In this document: one piece after another, positions 33,918 through 43,675 of the stretch
How the letters are laid out: the number at the start of each line of letters is the position of its first letter
Numbering within the stretch: the first letter of the stretch is position 1
Origin: Parvimonas micra
Lineage (GTDB): Bacteria > Bacillota > Clostridia > Tissierellales > Peptoniphilaceae
DNA length: 64,000 bases
Direction: 5' to 3'
Assembly: GCF_021300775.1 (NCBI RefSeq)
Contig: NZ_JAJTJP010000002.1
Location: forward strand, 124,001 to 188,000
Position numbers and translations under genes: made by a program
The notes under the pieces: model-generated
Told to the model about the DNA's origin: nothing
The model's input: the letters and a program-made list of their open reading frames with translations, nothing else
The model's database searches: none

Positions 33918-36671
33918 ATGGATAAACAACAGTTAGCATCTACGATTTGGGAGTCCGCGAATCAGATGCGTTCAAAAATAGAGGCAAGTGAATATAAAGA
34001 TTTTATTTTAGGATTTATTTTTTATAAGTATCTATCGGATAAAGAATTGAGGTTCTTTAAGAATCAGGGATTATCTCAAGGTGATATAGAGAAAATAACT
34101 GAAGCTGATGAAAAATATGTAGAATTTGTAAGGAAAAATTTAGGGTATTTTATCGCCTATAAAGATTTATATTCAACGTGGTTATCTAAAGGTGGAGATT
34201 TTGAAATTGCCGATGTGAGAGATGCTTTATCTGCCTTTGATCGAAACATCGATAGTGTATACAAAAAGGTATTTGAAAATATATTTAAGACTTTAAGCAG
34301 CGGTCTTTCTAAGTTGGGTGAGAATGCTGCGAAACAAACTAAAGCAGCTAGGTCACTACTAAATTTAATAAAAAGAATTCCTATGGACGGAAGTCAAGAC
34401 TATGATATATTGGGCTTTGTATATGAATACCTTATTTCTATGTTTGCAGCTAATGCAGGAAAGAAAGCGGGCGAATTTTATACTCCGCATGAGGTTTCTG
34501 TTTTAATGTCAGAGATAATTGCTGAGGAGTTAAAAGATAGGGATAAAATTCAAATTTATGATCCAACATCTGGAAGTGGTTCTTTGCTAATTAATATTGG
34601 GAAAGCAATGTGCAGATATTTAGATAGTGATAATAAAATAGATTATTATGCTCAAGAGTTAAAAGAAAATACTTATAACTTAACTCGTATGAATTTAGTT
34701 ATGAGAGATATTAAACCAGCTAATATCAATGTAAGAAATGGAGATACATTAGAAGATGATTGGCCATTTTTTGAAGATGATAGAAAAGACAGTACTTACA
34801 ATCTTTTAAAAGTAGATGCAGTTGTTTCAAATCCACCATATTCTCAAAAATGGTCACCTAAAAACAAAGAGCATGACCCAAGGTATAAATTTTATGGTGT
34901 AGCGCCAAGAGGAAAGGCTGATTATGCATTCTTACTCCATGATTTATATCATTTAAAACCAGATGGTATTATGACAATTGTATTACCTCATGGAGTATTA
35001 TTTAGAGGAAATGCTGAAGGTGAAATAAGAAAAAATCTGATAGAAAAAAACAAAATAGATACAATTATAGGGCTTCCTGCTAATGTATTTTTTGGAACAG
35101 GAATTCCTACAATAATTATGGTTTTAAAACATAACAAAGAGAATAATGATGTTTTAATAATTGATGCATCAAAAGGATTTGAAAAATCAGGAAAGAGTAA
35201 CAAGCTAAGAGATTGTGATATAAGGAAAATAACTGACACTATAAGAGATAGGATTAGTATTGAAAAATATTCTAGGGTAGTTACGAAAGATGAAATAAGA
35301 AAAAATGAATACAATCTTAATATTCCTCGTTATGTTGATTCTTCAGAACCTGTAGAAAAATATGACTTATATGCAACCATGTTTGGAGGTATTCCAAAGT
35401 CTGAAATAATGGAATTAAGTGATTATTGGGAGGAACTAAAAGGATTAGATGATGAAATTTTTAGAACAAAAGATGGGGAATACTTTGATTTAAATATTGA
35501 AGAGTTAAATCATATAATACAAGGTCATAAATCATCTCATGAATATATCAAAAAATACAAAGAAGCGTTTAATGGTTTTGAAGAAAATCTTAAAGAAGAT
35601 TTGATAGATGGGATTTTAGATGTTGAAATAGCAGAAGAACGAGAAAAAATTGTAAAAAACATCTTTGAAAGATTAGAAACAATAAAATTAGTAGAAAAGT
35701 ATAAGGCATATCAAATATTTGCAAATAACTGGAATACTATAGAAGCTGACCTCGAAATGATTCTAGATGAGGGCTTTGAAATCATCAATTTAGTGGATCC
35801 TAATATGGTCGTAAAAAAGAAGAAGGAAGATGATGAAGAAGTTCCTGAAATTCAAGAAGGATGGAGAGGTAGAATATTACCTTTTGAATTGGTTCAAGAG
35901 AATCTATTAAAAGATGAAGTAGATGAAATTAAATCAATAGAAAGCAGGCTTGCTGAAATAATTTCTGAATATGGAGAAATAATCGATTCTCTTGAAGAAG
36001 ATGAAAAAAATGCAGAATATGTAAAAGAGGATAATAGTGCTTTTGTGAATGCTGAAGCCAAAAAATATATGAAGGAAGCCTGTGATGATATAGAAACCGA
36101 AGAAATCAAGATTTTAAATGGATATCTTGAATTGTCAAAAAAGGCGGAAAAACAGAAATATATTGAAGACAATGCTAGTATTGATTGGAATACGATGGAA
36201 AAAGGAGCAAGTGGAAATTACACAAAGACTGAAATAAATAAAAGAGTAACTAAAATTCAACAGACCTTTAAATTTGAAGAAGACTCATTAGAAAGTAAAT
36301 TACAAAGAGTGGTCTTATTAATCGAAGAAGAGTCTTTATTAAAATCAAATCTAAAAAACAAAAATGAAGAACTCCATATAAAAACAAAAGATTTAATAGA
36401 AAGCTTAGACGAAGATAAATCTCTAGAATTGCTTTATAAAAAATGGATAGCTCCTCTTGTAATTAGTTTAGATGAATTGGGACAAAATGTTCTGGCTACG
36501 CTTGAAGAAAAAATAAGAGTTATGCATAAAAAGTATGCAAAAACATTTATTGAAATAGAAGAAAATTTAAATAAAACTCAAGAAGAATTTATTTCCATGT
36601 CTGATAAACTAATGGGCAATGAAAAAGATTTAGCAGGAATAAAAGAACTTCAAAAATTATTGGAGGTATAA
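33918..36671 (+). CDS. hsdM: Type I restriction-modification methyltransferase subunit HsdM, long form
   Basis: 917 aa, against about 500-550 for most HsdM. The N-terminal helical domain MDKQQLASTIWESANQMRSK begins a normal HsdM; FYTPHEVSVLMSEI, motif I DPTSGSGS (about residue 214) and motif IV NPPYS (about 304) define an N6-adenine methyltransferase. From about residue 500 there is a long Glu/Lys-rich, largely coiled-coil extension to the C-terminus with one beta segment (WRGRILPFELVQENL). Two nt precede hsdS. Confidence 0.93.
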   Translation: MDKQQLASTIWESANQMRSKIEASEYKDFILGFIFYKYLSDKELRFFKNQGLSQGDIEKITEADEKYVEFVRKNLGYFIAYKDLYSTWLSKGGDFEIADVRDALSAFDRNIDSVYKKVFENIFKTLSSGLSKLGENAAKQTKAARSLLNLIKRIPMDGSQDYDILGFVYEYLISMFAANAGKKAGEFYTPHEVSVLMSEIIAEELKDRDKIQIYDPTSGSGSLLINIGKAMCRYLDSDNKIDYYAQELKENTYNLTRMNLVMRDIKPANINVRNGDTLEDDWPFFEDDRKDSTYNLLKVDAVVSNPPYSQKWSPKNKEHDPRYKFYGVAPRGKADYAFLLHDLYHLKPDGIMTIVLPHGVLFRGNAEGEIRKNLIEKNKIDTIIGLPANVFFGTGIPTIIMVLKHNKENNDVLIIDASKGFEKSGKSNKLRDCDIRKITDTIRDRISIEKYSRVVTKDEIRKNEYNLNIPRYVDSSEPVEKYDLYATMFGGIPKSEIMELSDYWEELKGLDDEIFRTKDGEYFDLNIEELNHIIQGHKSSHEYIKKYKEAFNGFEENLKEDLIDGILDVEIAEEREKIVKNIFERLETIKLVEKYKAYQIFANNWNTIEADLEMILDEGFEIINLVDPNMVVKKKKEDDEEVPEIQEGWRGRILPFELVQENLLKDEVDEIKSIESRLAEIISEYGEIIDSLEEDEKNAEYVKEDNSAFVNAEAKKYMKEACDDIETEEIKILNGYLELSKKAEKQKYIEDNASIDWNTMEKGASGNYTKTEINKRVTKIQQTFKFEEDSLESKLQRVVLLIEEESLLKSNLKNKNEELHIKTKDLIESLDEDKSLELLYKKWIAPLVISLDELGQNVLATLEEKIRVMHKKYAKTFIEIEENLNKTQEEFISMSDKLMGNEKDLAGIKELQKLLEV

Positions 36672-36672
36672 A

Positions 36673-37893
36673 ATGAATAAAAATAATAATGTACCGAAAA
36701 TAAGATTTGAAGGATTTAATGATTCTTGGGAACAATGTAAGTTGGGAGAGGTTGGTTCGTTAAAAAATGGTATGAACTTTTCTAAAGATGCAATGGGGCA
36801 TGGGTTTCCTTTTGTAAATTTACAAAATATTTTTGGGAAAAATATGATTGATGTTAATAATCTAGAACTTGCCGAAGCATCTGATAGCCAAATTCATGAC
36901 TATAATCTAAAGAAAGGAGATGTTCTATTTGTTCGTTCATCAGTAAAACTTGAAGGAGTTGGAGAAGCGGCTGTTGTTCCAAAAAATCTTAAGAATACAA
37001 CATATTCCGGGTTTATCATTAGATTTAGAGATGAACGCGGAATAAATAATGATTTTAAGAGATATGTCTTTTCAATTCCTACAATAAGAAATCAGATAAT
37101 GGCACAGGCAACAAATAGTGCTAATAAAAATATAAGTCAGTCTGTATTAGAAAAGCTAGAACTTCTAGTTCCACAAGAGAGGGAACAAGAACTTGTAGGA
37201 TCCTTTTTCTCCGCCCTTGACCACCTTATCACCCTTCATCAGAGTAAGTATGAAAAGTTACTCGATTTAAAAAAATCGATGCTTTATAAACTTTTTCCAA
37301 AAGAAGGAGAGACTATTCCCGAAATGAGATTTGAAGGTTTTAGTGGAGCATGGGAAAAGAGAAGGTTAGGAGATTGTTTTTCAGAAAGAATAGAGAGTTT
37401 TCCTGATGGTGAACTTTTATCAGTGACGATTAATAGTGGAATTAAGAAATTTTCTGAATTAGACAGAATAAATAATTCTAATGAAAATAAGACTAAATAT
37501 AAAAAGGTTTATGTAGGAGATATTGTCTACAACTCTATGAGAATGTGGCAAGGTGCGAGTGGTTACTCACCTTTTGAAGGCATAGTGAGTCCAGCCTATA
37601 CTGTTCTTAGAGCTAATGAAGCAATTGATGCTAAATGTTTTTCGTACTTATTTAAAAAGACAGATATTATACACATGTTCCAAATGCATTCAAAGGGAAT
37701 CACTTCAGATAATTGGAATTTAAAATACCCCGATTTCAAAGAATTGGAAGTATATGTTTCTCAGGATTATGAAGAGCAAAAGGCCATAGGAGAATATTTT
37801 TCTAAACTGGATAAACTTATAGACTTAAACAAAGCTAAGTTAGAAAAATTAAAAAATATTAAATCTTTATTACTTGATAAGATGTTTGTCTAG
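36673..37893 (+). CDS. hsdS: Type I restriction-modification specificity subunit HsdS
   Basis: 406 aa, two target-recognition domains each introduced by the same motif: KIRFEGFNDSWEQCKLGEV at residue 9 and MRFEGFSGAWEKRRLGD at about 217. The conserved helical spacers (SALDHLITLHQSKYEKLLDL and KLDKLIDLNKAKLEKLKNI) close each half. Sets the DNA sequence that HsdM methylates and HsdR restricts. A single hsdS is seen with no inverted second copy, so no shuffling is evident. Confidence 0.93.
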   Translation: MNKNNNVPKIRFEGFNDSWEQCKLGEVGSLKNGMNFSKDAMGHGFPFVNLQNIFGKNMIDVNNLELAEASDSQIHDYNLKKGDVLFVRSSVKLEGVGEAAVVPKNLKNTTYSGFIIRFRDERGINNDFKRYVFSIPTIRNQIMAQATNSANKNISQSVLEKLELLVPQEREQELVGSFFSALDHLITLHQSKYEKLLDLKKSMLYKLFPKEGETIPEMRFEGFSGAWEKRRLGDCFSERIESFPDGELLSVTINSGIKKFSELDRINNSNENKTKYKKVYVGDIVYNSMRMWQGASGYSPFEGIVSPAYTVLRANEAIDAKCFSYLFKKTDIIHMFQMHSKGITSDNWNLKYPDFKELEVYVSQDYEEQKAIGEYFSKLDKLIDLNKAKLEKLKNIKSLLLDKMFV

Positions 37894-37905
37894 GAGGTGT
37901 TAAGA

Positions 37906-40900
37906 GTGCAATTCAAAACGGAAGCTAAATTTGAGAAAGCGGTTATTGAGACTTTAATAAAGTATGGATGGGAAGAAGAAGTAATTTACTACCCGACTGA
38001 AGAAGATCTTATACAAAACTGGGCAGATATACTTTTTAACAATAATAGGCAAATAGATAAGCTAAATGACGTTCCTTTAACTAAAACTGAAATGGATCAA
38101 ATTTTGGAGCAGATTATTGCTCTTCAAAGTCCTACGAAACTCAATGGCTTTATTAACGGTAAGAGCGTAGCTATCAAGAGGGATAATCCAGACGATAAAT
38201 CACATTTTGGTAAGGAAGTAAGTCTAAAAATATATGATAAGCAGGAAATTGCCTTTGGAGAAAGCAGATATCAAATTGTAAGCCAACCTAAATTTAAAGC
38301 AAAGTCTTCTATTTTAAATGATAGAAGAGGAGATTTGATGCTACTTATTAATGGTATGCCCGTTATACATTTAGAGTTAAAGAAAAGTGGAATCGAAGTT
38401 AGTCAGGCATATAATCAAATTGAAAAATATTCACATGAGGGCATTTTTAAGGGATTATTTTCATTAGTTCAAATATTTGTAGCTATGCAACCTGATGAAA
38501 CAGTTTATTTTGCAAATCCTGGCGAAGGAAAATTCAATCAAGATTTTTATTTTCACTGGGCCGACTTTAATAATGAACCAATTAATTATTGGTCCGATGT
38601 AATAGCTAATTTATTAAATATTCCTATGGCTCATCAGCTAATAGGTTTTTATACCGTTGCTGACTCTAGTGATGGTATTTTAAAAGTAATGAGATCATAT
38701 CAATACTATGCTGCAAATGGAATTGCAGAGAAAGTAGCTAAAAATACATGGTTTGATGGGAAACAATTAGGCGGACATGTATGGCATACCACTGGGTCTG
38801 GTAAAACTATGACTAGTTTTAAATCTGCTCAGCTTATTGCATCTTCAAACGATGCTGATAAAGTGATATTTCTTGTAGATAGAAAAGAACTTGCTACACA
38901 ATCATTAAATGAATACAGAGCGTTTAAAAGTGATGATGAATCAGTACAAGCCACGGAAAACACAAATATTTTAATTAGTAAGCTAAAAAGCAATGACTAT
39001 GATAATACTCTTATAGTTACATCAATCCAAAAATTATCTAATATTAGTGAAGACTCAGAAGCTTTAAAAATTGATGATATTAGATATATTTCCAAAAAGA
39101 GATTGGTGATTATTGTTGATGAATGTCACAGGTCTACCTTTGGAGAAATGCTTACAACAATAAAGAAAACTTTTAGAAATGCCTTACTATTTGGTTTTAC
39201 AGGTACTCCAATTCAAGAAGTCAACATAAAGAAAGACAGTACAACTCCAACAATATTTGGAGATGAAATCCATAGATATACTCTATCTGATGGAATTAGA
39301 GACGGAAATGTTATAGGTTTTGATCCATATATGGTAAAAGTCTATCCTGATTCAGAAATTAGAGAAAAAGTAGCTTTGCATCAGTCGAAGTCAAAGTCTA
39401 TTGCTGAAGCTATGGGTGACGAAAAGAAAAAGAAAGTTTTTATGAAATTCATGAACTCCTCTGAAGTAGGAATGTGTGAAGAATTAAAAGACAATAAATT
39501 GATTAAAGGTATAGAAGATTATGTTCCAAACGAACAGTATGAAACTGAAGAATATAGACTAGCAGTAATTAATGACATTAAGAACAAATGGCTGTTATAT
39601 AGTAACAACAATAAGTTTCATGCTATTTTTGCTGCATCAAGTATTCCTGAGGCAGTTGCCTACTATAGACTTATGAAAAGAGAAGTACCTGATTTAAATG
39701 TTACAGCTATGTTTGATCCAAGTATAGATAATGATGGTAAAACTTCTCTTGATAAGGAAGATGGCATTGTAGAAATGCTTGAAGATTATAATTCGAAATA
39801 TGAAATGGCTTTTACAATTCCAACTTATGACAAGTTCAGGAAGGATGTTAGTAGAAGACTTTCTCATAAGGAGCCATATGAAAATATAAGTAGAGATGAA
39901 CAAATAGATATTCTGATAGTTGTGAATCAAATGCTTACGGGATTTGACTCTAAAAGAGTTAATACTCTTTATTTGGATAAAATGCTTCAATATGAAAATT
40001 TAATCCAAGCTATTTCAAGAACCAATCGAGTTTACAACAAAAAAGAAAAACCATTTGGAATTATTAAATGGTACAGAAGACCTAATACAATGGAGAAAAA
40101 TTTAAATGAAGCTGTAAAGGCATATTCTGGTGATATTCCACTAGGCTTATTTGTTGATAAATTACCCGGTAATATCAGAAATATGAATAATACTTTTGAA
40201 GATATTAGAGGATTATTTGAAAATGCAGGAATTGAAAATTTTGAAAAACTACCAGAAGATAATATTGTAAAAGCAAAATTTGCAAAAGAGTTCAATAAAT
40301 TTATAAGATATCTAGATGCTGCATTAATTCAGGGATTTGACTGGAGTATTAGAGAATATGAAAAAGATGCTTCTACAATTTCTGCAATATTTAGCGAAGA
40401 AGACTATCTAAAACTTTTAGCTAGGTATAATGAACTGCCTAAAAATGGTGGAGGTTCTGGAATAGGTGAAGTTCCTTTCGATATAGATGCTCGTATAATA
40501 GAGCATGATGGTGAGAAAATTGATAAAGATTATATGGACTCTAGATTTGAAAAATATATCAAGTTACTAGCTGAGGATGTATCTAAAGAGGATGTGGAAA
40601 AATTAAGAAAGGAACTTCATAGTTCATTTTCTATGCTTTCGCAGGAAAAACAAAAGCTTGCTAGAATATTGCTTTATGACATTCAGTCTGGAAACATTAA
40701 GTTAAATCAAAATAAGACTTTTAATGATTATATCAATGAGATGCTTAGTAAACTTGAAAGTAACAAAATAAAAAGAGTTGTTAAAAATTTAGGTTGTTCT
40801 GAAGAACTTCTAAGATATCTATTTAATAAAGAAGTAACTGAGGATAGTATTTCTGAATATGGAATTTTTGATGAATTAAAAGAAAGTTGTGATAAAGAAA

Positions 40901-41847
40901 AGTCAAAGAAATTCTTTGAAGACTCATATGGAGATTCTTATTCAAACAAGCGTCTATCTATGTATGTGGATGGATATTTAAGGCATTTTCTTTTAAACAA
41001 TGGAGAAGATCAGTTTGTAGAAATAGATTATGAGGAAGCTCTAAGTGAGCCGTATAAAAAGAATGACTACAAGCAAATTGATGTTGTTTTGACAAAGGAA
41101 GAACTCAAAGATAAAAATGTTGTTACTAAAGTACCAACTGAAAAATTAAGTTCTTGGTATCAGGAAAGCGGAGCAGTTGCTTCAATTATTGAGACTGATG
41201 CTTTTGCTTATATTGAAGATGGGTTATGTCTTAATACTAGCGACTATGTTGAGAGAAAATCTTTAGGAGGACTTTGCTTAACTGATTATGCCAAAGAACA
41301 TGAAGAAGAGTGTTTTTTACAGTTTATAATAGACGAAAATGGAGAACTAAAATATGTAACATTGCCTTCTGCTTTGGCTAGTAAAACATTTAATTATTAC
41401 GACCATATATCAGAAGATTTATTAGCTCAATACGGTTTAGTAAATCAAATGTCTACAGAAATGTTGAAGGCAATCAATAATCTTGAGTTTGGAGAAGCAT
41501 TAAAAAAATTAATGGGTAAAAATATTTGTAATTACTCATTTAGGCTTCTAGAAGATACAGCAGGTCTTGATAAAGCAACTATTAGTAATATGAGAAAAAA
41601 TTGCAATTTATCTAAGATAAATGTTATTTCAGCTTGCCTTGGAATTCATATACCATCTAGAGTTATCAAAAGAATGTTACAGTTAGCAGAGATTACCCTA
41701 GATTTAGATTTACCAGGTAATAAAGGTATTGAAAACAATACTTATGATATGGTGATTCATTTAAAATGGGCAACAGACTATTCGGATATCTATGATGAGT
41801 TGGATAATCAGAATCTCGGACATTTAATAAAAAAACCAAAAATATAG
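37906..41847 (+). CDS. hsdR: Type I restriction endonuclease subunit HsdR with extra C-terminal domain
   Basis: GTG at 37906, 8 nt after TAGGAGG; an earlier in-frame GTG overlaps that site. About 1313 aa, against about 1000-1100 usual. The nuclease PD-D/ExK part contains INGMPVIHLELKK (about 154); motor motifs are TTGSGKT (about 294), VDECHRS (about 402) and QAISRTNRVYN (about 699). From about residue 1020 there is additional sequence, ending in a helix-turn-helix-like block (FRLLEDTAGLDKATISNMRK, about 1212) and a short beta tail. ATP-driven translocase and nuclease of the complex. Confidence 0.92.
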   Translation: MQFKTEAKFEKAVIETLIKYGWEEEVIYYPTEEDLIQNWADILFNNNRQIDKLNDVPLTKTEMDQILEQIIALQSPTKLNGFINGKSVAIKRDNPDDKSHFGKEVSLKIYDKQEIAFGESRYQIVSQPKFKAKSSILNDRRGDLMLLINGMPVIHLELKKSGIEVSQAYNQIEKYSHEGIFKGLFSLVQIFVAMQPDETVYFANPGEGKFNQDFYFHWADFNNEPINYWSDVIANLLNIPMAHQLIGFYTVADSSDGILKVMRSYQYYAANGIAEKVAKNTWFDGKQLGGHVWHTTGSGKTMTSFKSAQLIASSNDADKVIFLVDRKELATQSLNEYRAFKSDDESVQATENTNILISKLKSNDYDNTLIVTSIQKLSNISEDSEALKIDDIRYISKKRLVIIVDECHRSTFGEMLTTIKKTFRNALLFGFTGTPIQEVNIKKDSTTPTIFGDEIHRYTLSDGIRDGNVIGFDPYMVKVYPDSEIREKVALHQSKSKSIAEAMGDEKKKKVFMKFMNSSEVGMCEELKDNKLIKGIEDYVPNEQYETEEYRLAVINDIKNKWLLYSNNNKFHAIFAASSIPEAVAYYRLMKREVPDLNVTAMFDPSIDNDGKTSLDKEDGIVEMLEDYNSKYEMAFTIPTYDKFRKDVSRRLSHKEPYENISRDEQIDILIVVNQMLTGFDSKRVNTLYLDKMLQYENLIQAISRTNRVYNKKEKPFGIIKWYRRPNTMEKNLNEAVKAYSGDIPLGLFVDKLPGNIRNMNNTFEDIRGLFENAGIENFEKLPEDNIVKAKFAKEFNKFIRYLDAALIQGFDWSIREYEKDASTISAIFSEEDYLKLLARYNELPKNGGGSGIGEVPFDIDARIIEHDGEKIDKDYMDSRFEKYIKLLAEDVSKEDVEKLRKELHSSFSMLSQEKQKLARILLYDIQSGNIKLNQNKTFNDYINEMLSKLESNKIKRVVKNLGCSEELLRYLFNKEVTEDSISEYGIFDELKESCDKEKSKKFFEDSYGDSYSNKRLSMYVDGYLRHFLLNNGEDQFVEIDYEEALSEPYKKNDYKQIDVVLTKEELKDKNVVTKVPTEKLSSWYQESGAVASIIETDAFAYIEDGLCLNTSDYVERKSLGGLCLTDYAKEHEEECFLQFIIDENGELKYVTLPSALASKTFNYYDHISEDLLAQYGLVNQMSTEMLKAINNLEFGEALKKLMGKNICNYSFRLLEDTAGLDKATISNMRKNCNLSKINVISACLGIHIPSRVIKRMLQLAEITLDLDLPGNKGIENNTYDMVIHLKWATDYSDIYDELDNQNLGHLIKKPKI

Positions 41848-41853
41848 GTGATT

Positions 41854-41887
41854 AAAGAGTTGAAAAAATTTTTTCAGCTCTTTTTTT
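41854..41887 (+). terminator. Terminator of the RM operon
   Basis: AAAGAGTTGAAAAA / TTTTTCAGCTCTTT with one G-T pair, then T run. Confidence 0.8.
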
Positions 41888-41972
41888 AATACCGTAAATT
41901 AGTCAATAAGAAAAAATAAAAATATTTTGTTGAAAATTGTTCAACGAATAAGATTTGAAATTCATTAATTTT

Positions 41973-42013
41973 AAAAGCCTAGTTCTCAAAATTAGCGAGA
42001 ATTAGGCTTTTTT
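41973..42013 (+). terminator. Terminator-like hairpin at the left edge of the conjugative-element remnant
   Basis: AAAAGCCTAGTTCTC / GAGAATTAGGCTTTT (one mismatch), 9-nt loop, T tail. Confidence 0.75.
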
Positions 42014-42014
42014 A

Positions 42015-42239
42015 CCGTTGAAGAAGCTTCAACGGGCAGAAATAAAGGTTTTGATACTATTTAAAAGTACAAATCGTACATAACAAAATTATCACAGAGC
42101 CTGATTAGCTATAGGGCGATGGGATACATCATACGACACTCACGGATTTATTCGTGAGGTTCTATGTGAGGTACCTCTATTTTTCTATGGCTATTTTTTG
42201 GCAGGAGAGTCGATGCTTCATATAGCATCGGCTCTTTTT
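42015..42239 (+). ncRNA. Candidate structured RNA or leader upstream of the conjugative-element genes
   Basis: About 225 nt without a coding frame but with many paired segments: CCGTTGAAG / CTTCAACGG (42015-42035), CTCACG / CGTGAG (about 42139-42158), palindrome GAGGTACCTC (about 42168-42177), and a final terminator AGAGTCGATGCT / AGCATCGGCTCT plus T run (42206-42239). GC content is visibly higher than around it. No known class recognised. Confidence 0.4.
42206..42239 (+). terminator. Terminator ahead of the sigma-like gene
   Basis: 12-bp stem with one T-G pair, 6-nt loop TCATAT, five T. Confidence 0.8.
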
Positions 42240-42285
42240 GTATCCCTTCGTCCTACTGCAATCAGCAGAAAGGACAGGGATTTTT

Positions 42286-42903
42286 ATGAAAATCAAAATA
42301 CGTTATGAGAAAGAATTTACAACATTTGAACTAAACCTATCTGATATCAAAGGTTGGTTGAATATTAACTTGCAACCAGATGAAACTGAGGAGGAGTTTG
42401 AAAAGAGAGTTCAGGAAGAGGTGGAAAAAGAGTATAACCGTCCAGAATACAACATTATGCATAAACAAGAGCGACACAAAGGATTTTCCATTTCAACAAA
42501 GGATGAAGATGGTGAAGAAACCGGGGATTTTGAACCGAACATAAGTGAAGTGGCGGATTCGTCTATATTCCTTAAAGACGAAATAAATAGAGACATACAG
42601 GAAACATATGAGGCTGTTAAGGAGTTCGTTTATTCAGTTTTGAAACCAGATGTTGCCGATTTATTCATGTCGGTACGAATTGAGGGGGTGTCAATCAACG
42701 AAAAAGCAGAAACAATGCTAAGCCGAGATGCATTTGAATCTAAAGAGGAATATAACAAGGCAGTTTCAAGACTTGCCAACTCTATCACACAAAAATTAAA
42801 GAGAGCGAATAAAAATTTAGAAAAAAGTTTTTCAAAAGCGTCAGATTTTGGACTCTCCCAAGGCTACCAAGTAGAAGGCAGTAGTTCCTTCAAAGAAAAT
42901 TAA
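42286..42903 (+). CDS. Conjugative-element sigma-factor-like protein (Tn1549 family)
   Basis: ATG at 42286 set by AGGGA 5 nt upstream; the frame continues further 5' without a ribosome site. 205 aa, opening MKIKIRYEKEFTTFELNL. The middle NRPEYNIMHKQERHKGFS and later SEVADSSIFLKDEI, FMSVRIEGVSINEKAETM resemble the small sigma-70-like proteins that recur in Tn1549-type elements. The last about 60 residues could be a region-4-like DNA-binding part. Role in the intact element: probably transcription control. Assignment from memory of the family. Confidence 0.6.
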   Translation: MKIKIRYEKEFTTFELNLSDIKGWLNINLQPDETEEEFEKRVQEEVEKEYNRPEYNIMHKQERHKGFSISTKDEDGEETGDFEPNISEVADSSIFLKDEINRDIQETYEAVKEFVYSVLKPDVADLFMSVRIEGVSINEKAETMLSRDAFESKEEYNKAVSRLANSITQKLKRANKNLEKSFSKASDFGLSQGYQVEGSSSFKEN

Positions 42904-42916
42904 GGAGGTAGCTAAA

Positions 42917-43675
42917 ATGAAAGAGCTAATCAAAGTTGACTACAACAGTGAACGTCCTACTGTGAATGGGCGAGAATTACACGAGGCATTAAAAATAGGA
43001 ACACCTTATGATAAATGGTTTCCTAGGATGTGTGAGTATGGATTTTTTGAAGGAATAGACTTTTCGACATTTTTGTCGGAAAGTACCGGAGGAAGACCTG
43101 ATACTAATCATCAGCTGACAATCGATATGGCTAAACAGTTATGCATGATTCAAAGAACTGAATTGGGTCAAATGTTTAGAAAGTATTTCATTCAAATTGA
43201 AGAGCAATGGAATTCTCCAGAAGCAGTAATGGCTAGAGCCTTACAATTTGATAATAAGAAACTGGCAACTGTTGAAAAGGAAAACTTGAAACTTCTAAAT
43301 ACAGTAGCACTTCAGTCGCAGCAAATTGCAGAGATGAAACCAAAGGTTAGTTATTACGATATTGTTCTTAACTGTAAGGATCTTCTTTCAATGAGAGCAA
43401 TAGCAAAAGACTATGGGAAATCTGCTCAATGGATGAATAATTTCTTACACGATTTGGGAGTTCAATTCAAGCAATCAGATATCTGGCTATTGTATCAAAA
43501 GTATGCAGAGGAAGGTTATACCAGTACAAAGACACATAACTATCTTGGAACAGATGGAGCAAATCACTCTAAGGTTCATACTTACTGGACTCAAAAGGGA
43601 AGACTCTTTATCTATGACCTAATGAAACAAAACGGTATCTATCCACTTATAGAACAGGAGGCAGATTATGAGTAA
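42917..43675 (+). CDS. Phage-type antirepressor, AntA/AntB N-terminal and KilA-C domains
   Basis: 252 aa. The N-terminal AntA/AntB-like part is VNGRELHEALKIGTPYDKWF (about residues 16-35) with a LTIDMAKQLCMIQRTELGQ helix; the middle is a helical linker; the C-terminal KilA-C/ANT DNA-binding domain (about 145-250) has CKDLLSMRAIAKDYGKSAQW and FIYDLMKQNGIYPLIE. AAGGAGG before the ATG. It overlaps the next gene by 8 nt. Carried by phages and conjugative elements; part of the remnant here. Confidence 0.88.
   Translation: MKELIKVDYNSERPTVNGRELHEALKIGTPYDKWFPRMCEYGFFEGIDFSTFLSESTGGRPDTNHQLTIDMAKQLCMIQRTELGQMFRKYFIQIEEQWNSPEAVMARALQFDNKKLATVEKENLKLLNTVALQSQQIAEMKPKVSYYDIVLNCKDLLSMRAIAKDYGKSAQWMNNFLHDLGVQFKQSDIWLLYQKYAEEGYTSTKTHNYLGTDGANHSKVHTYWTQKGRLFIYDLMKQNGIYPLIEQEADYE

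Noticed and set aside
36673-37893. Phase-variable (inverting) hsdS locus
   Set aside because: Only one hsdS is present; no second or partial copy or flanking inverted repeats were seen.
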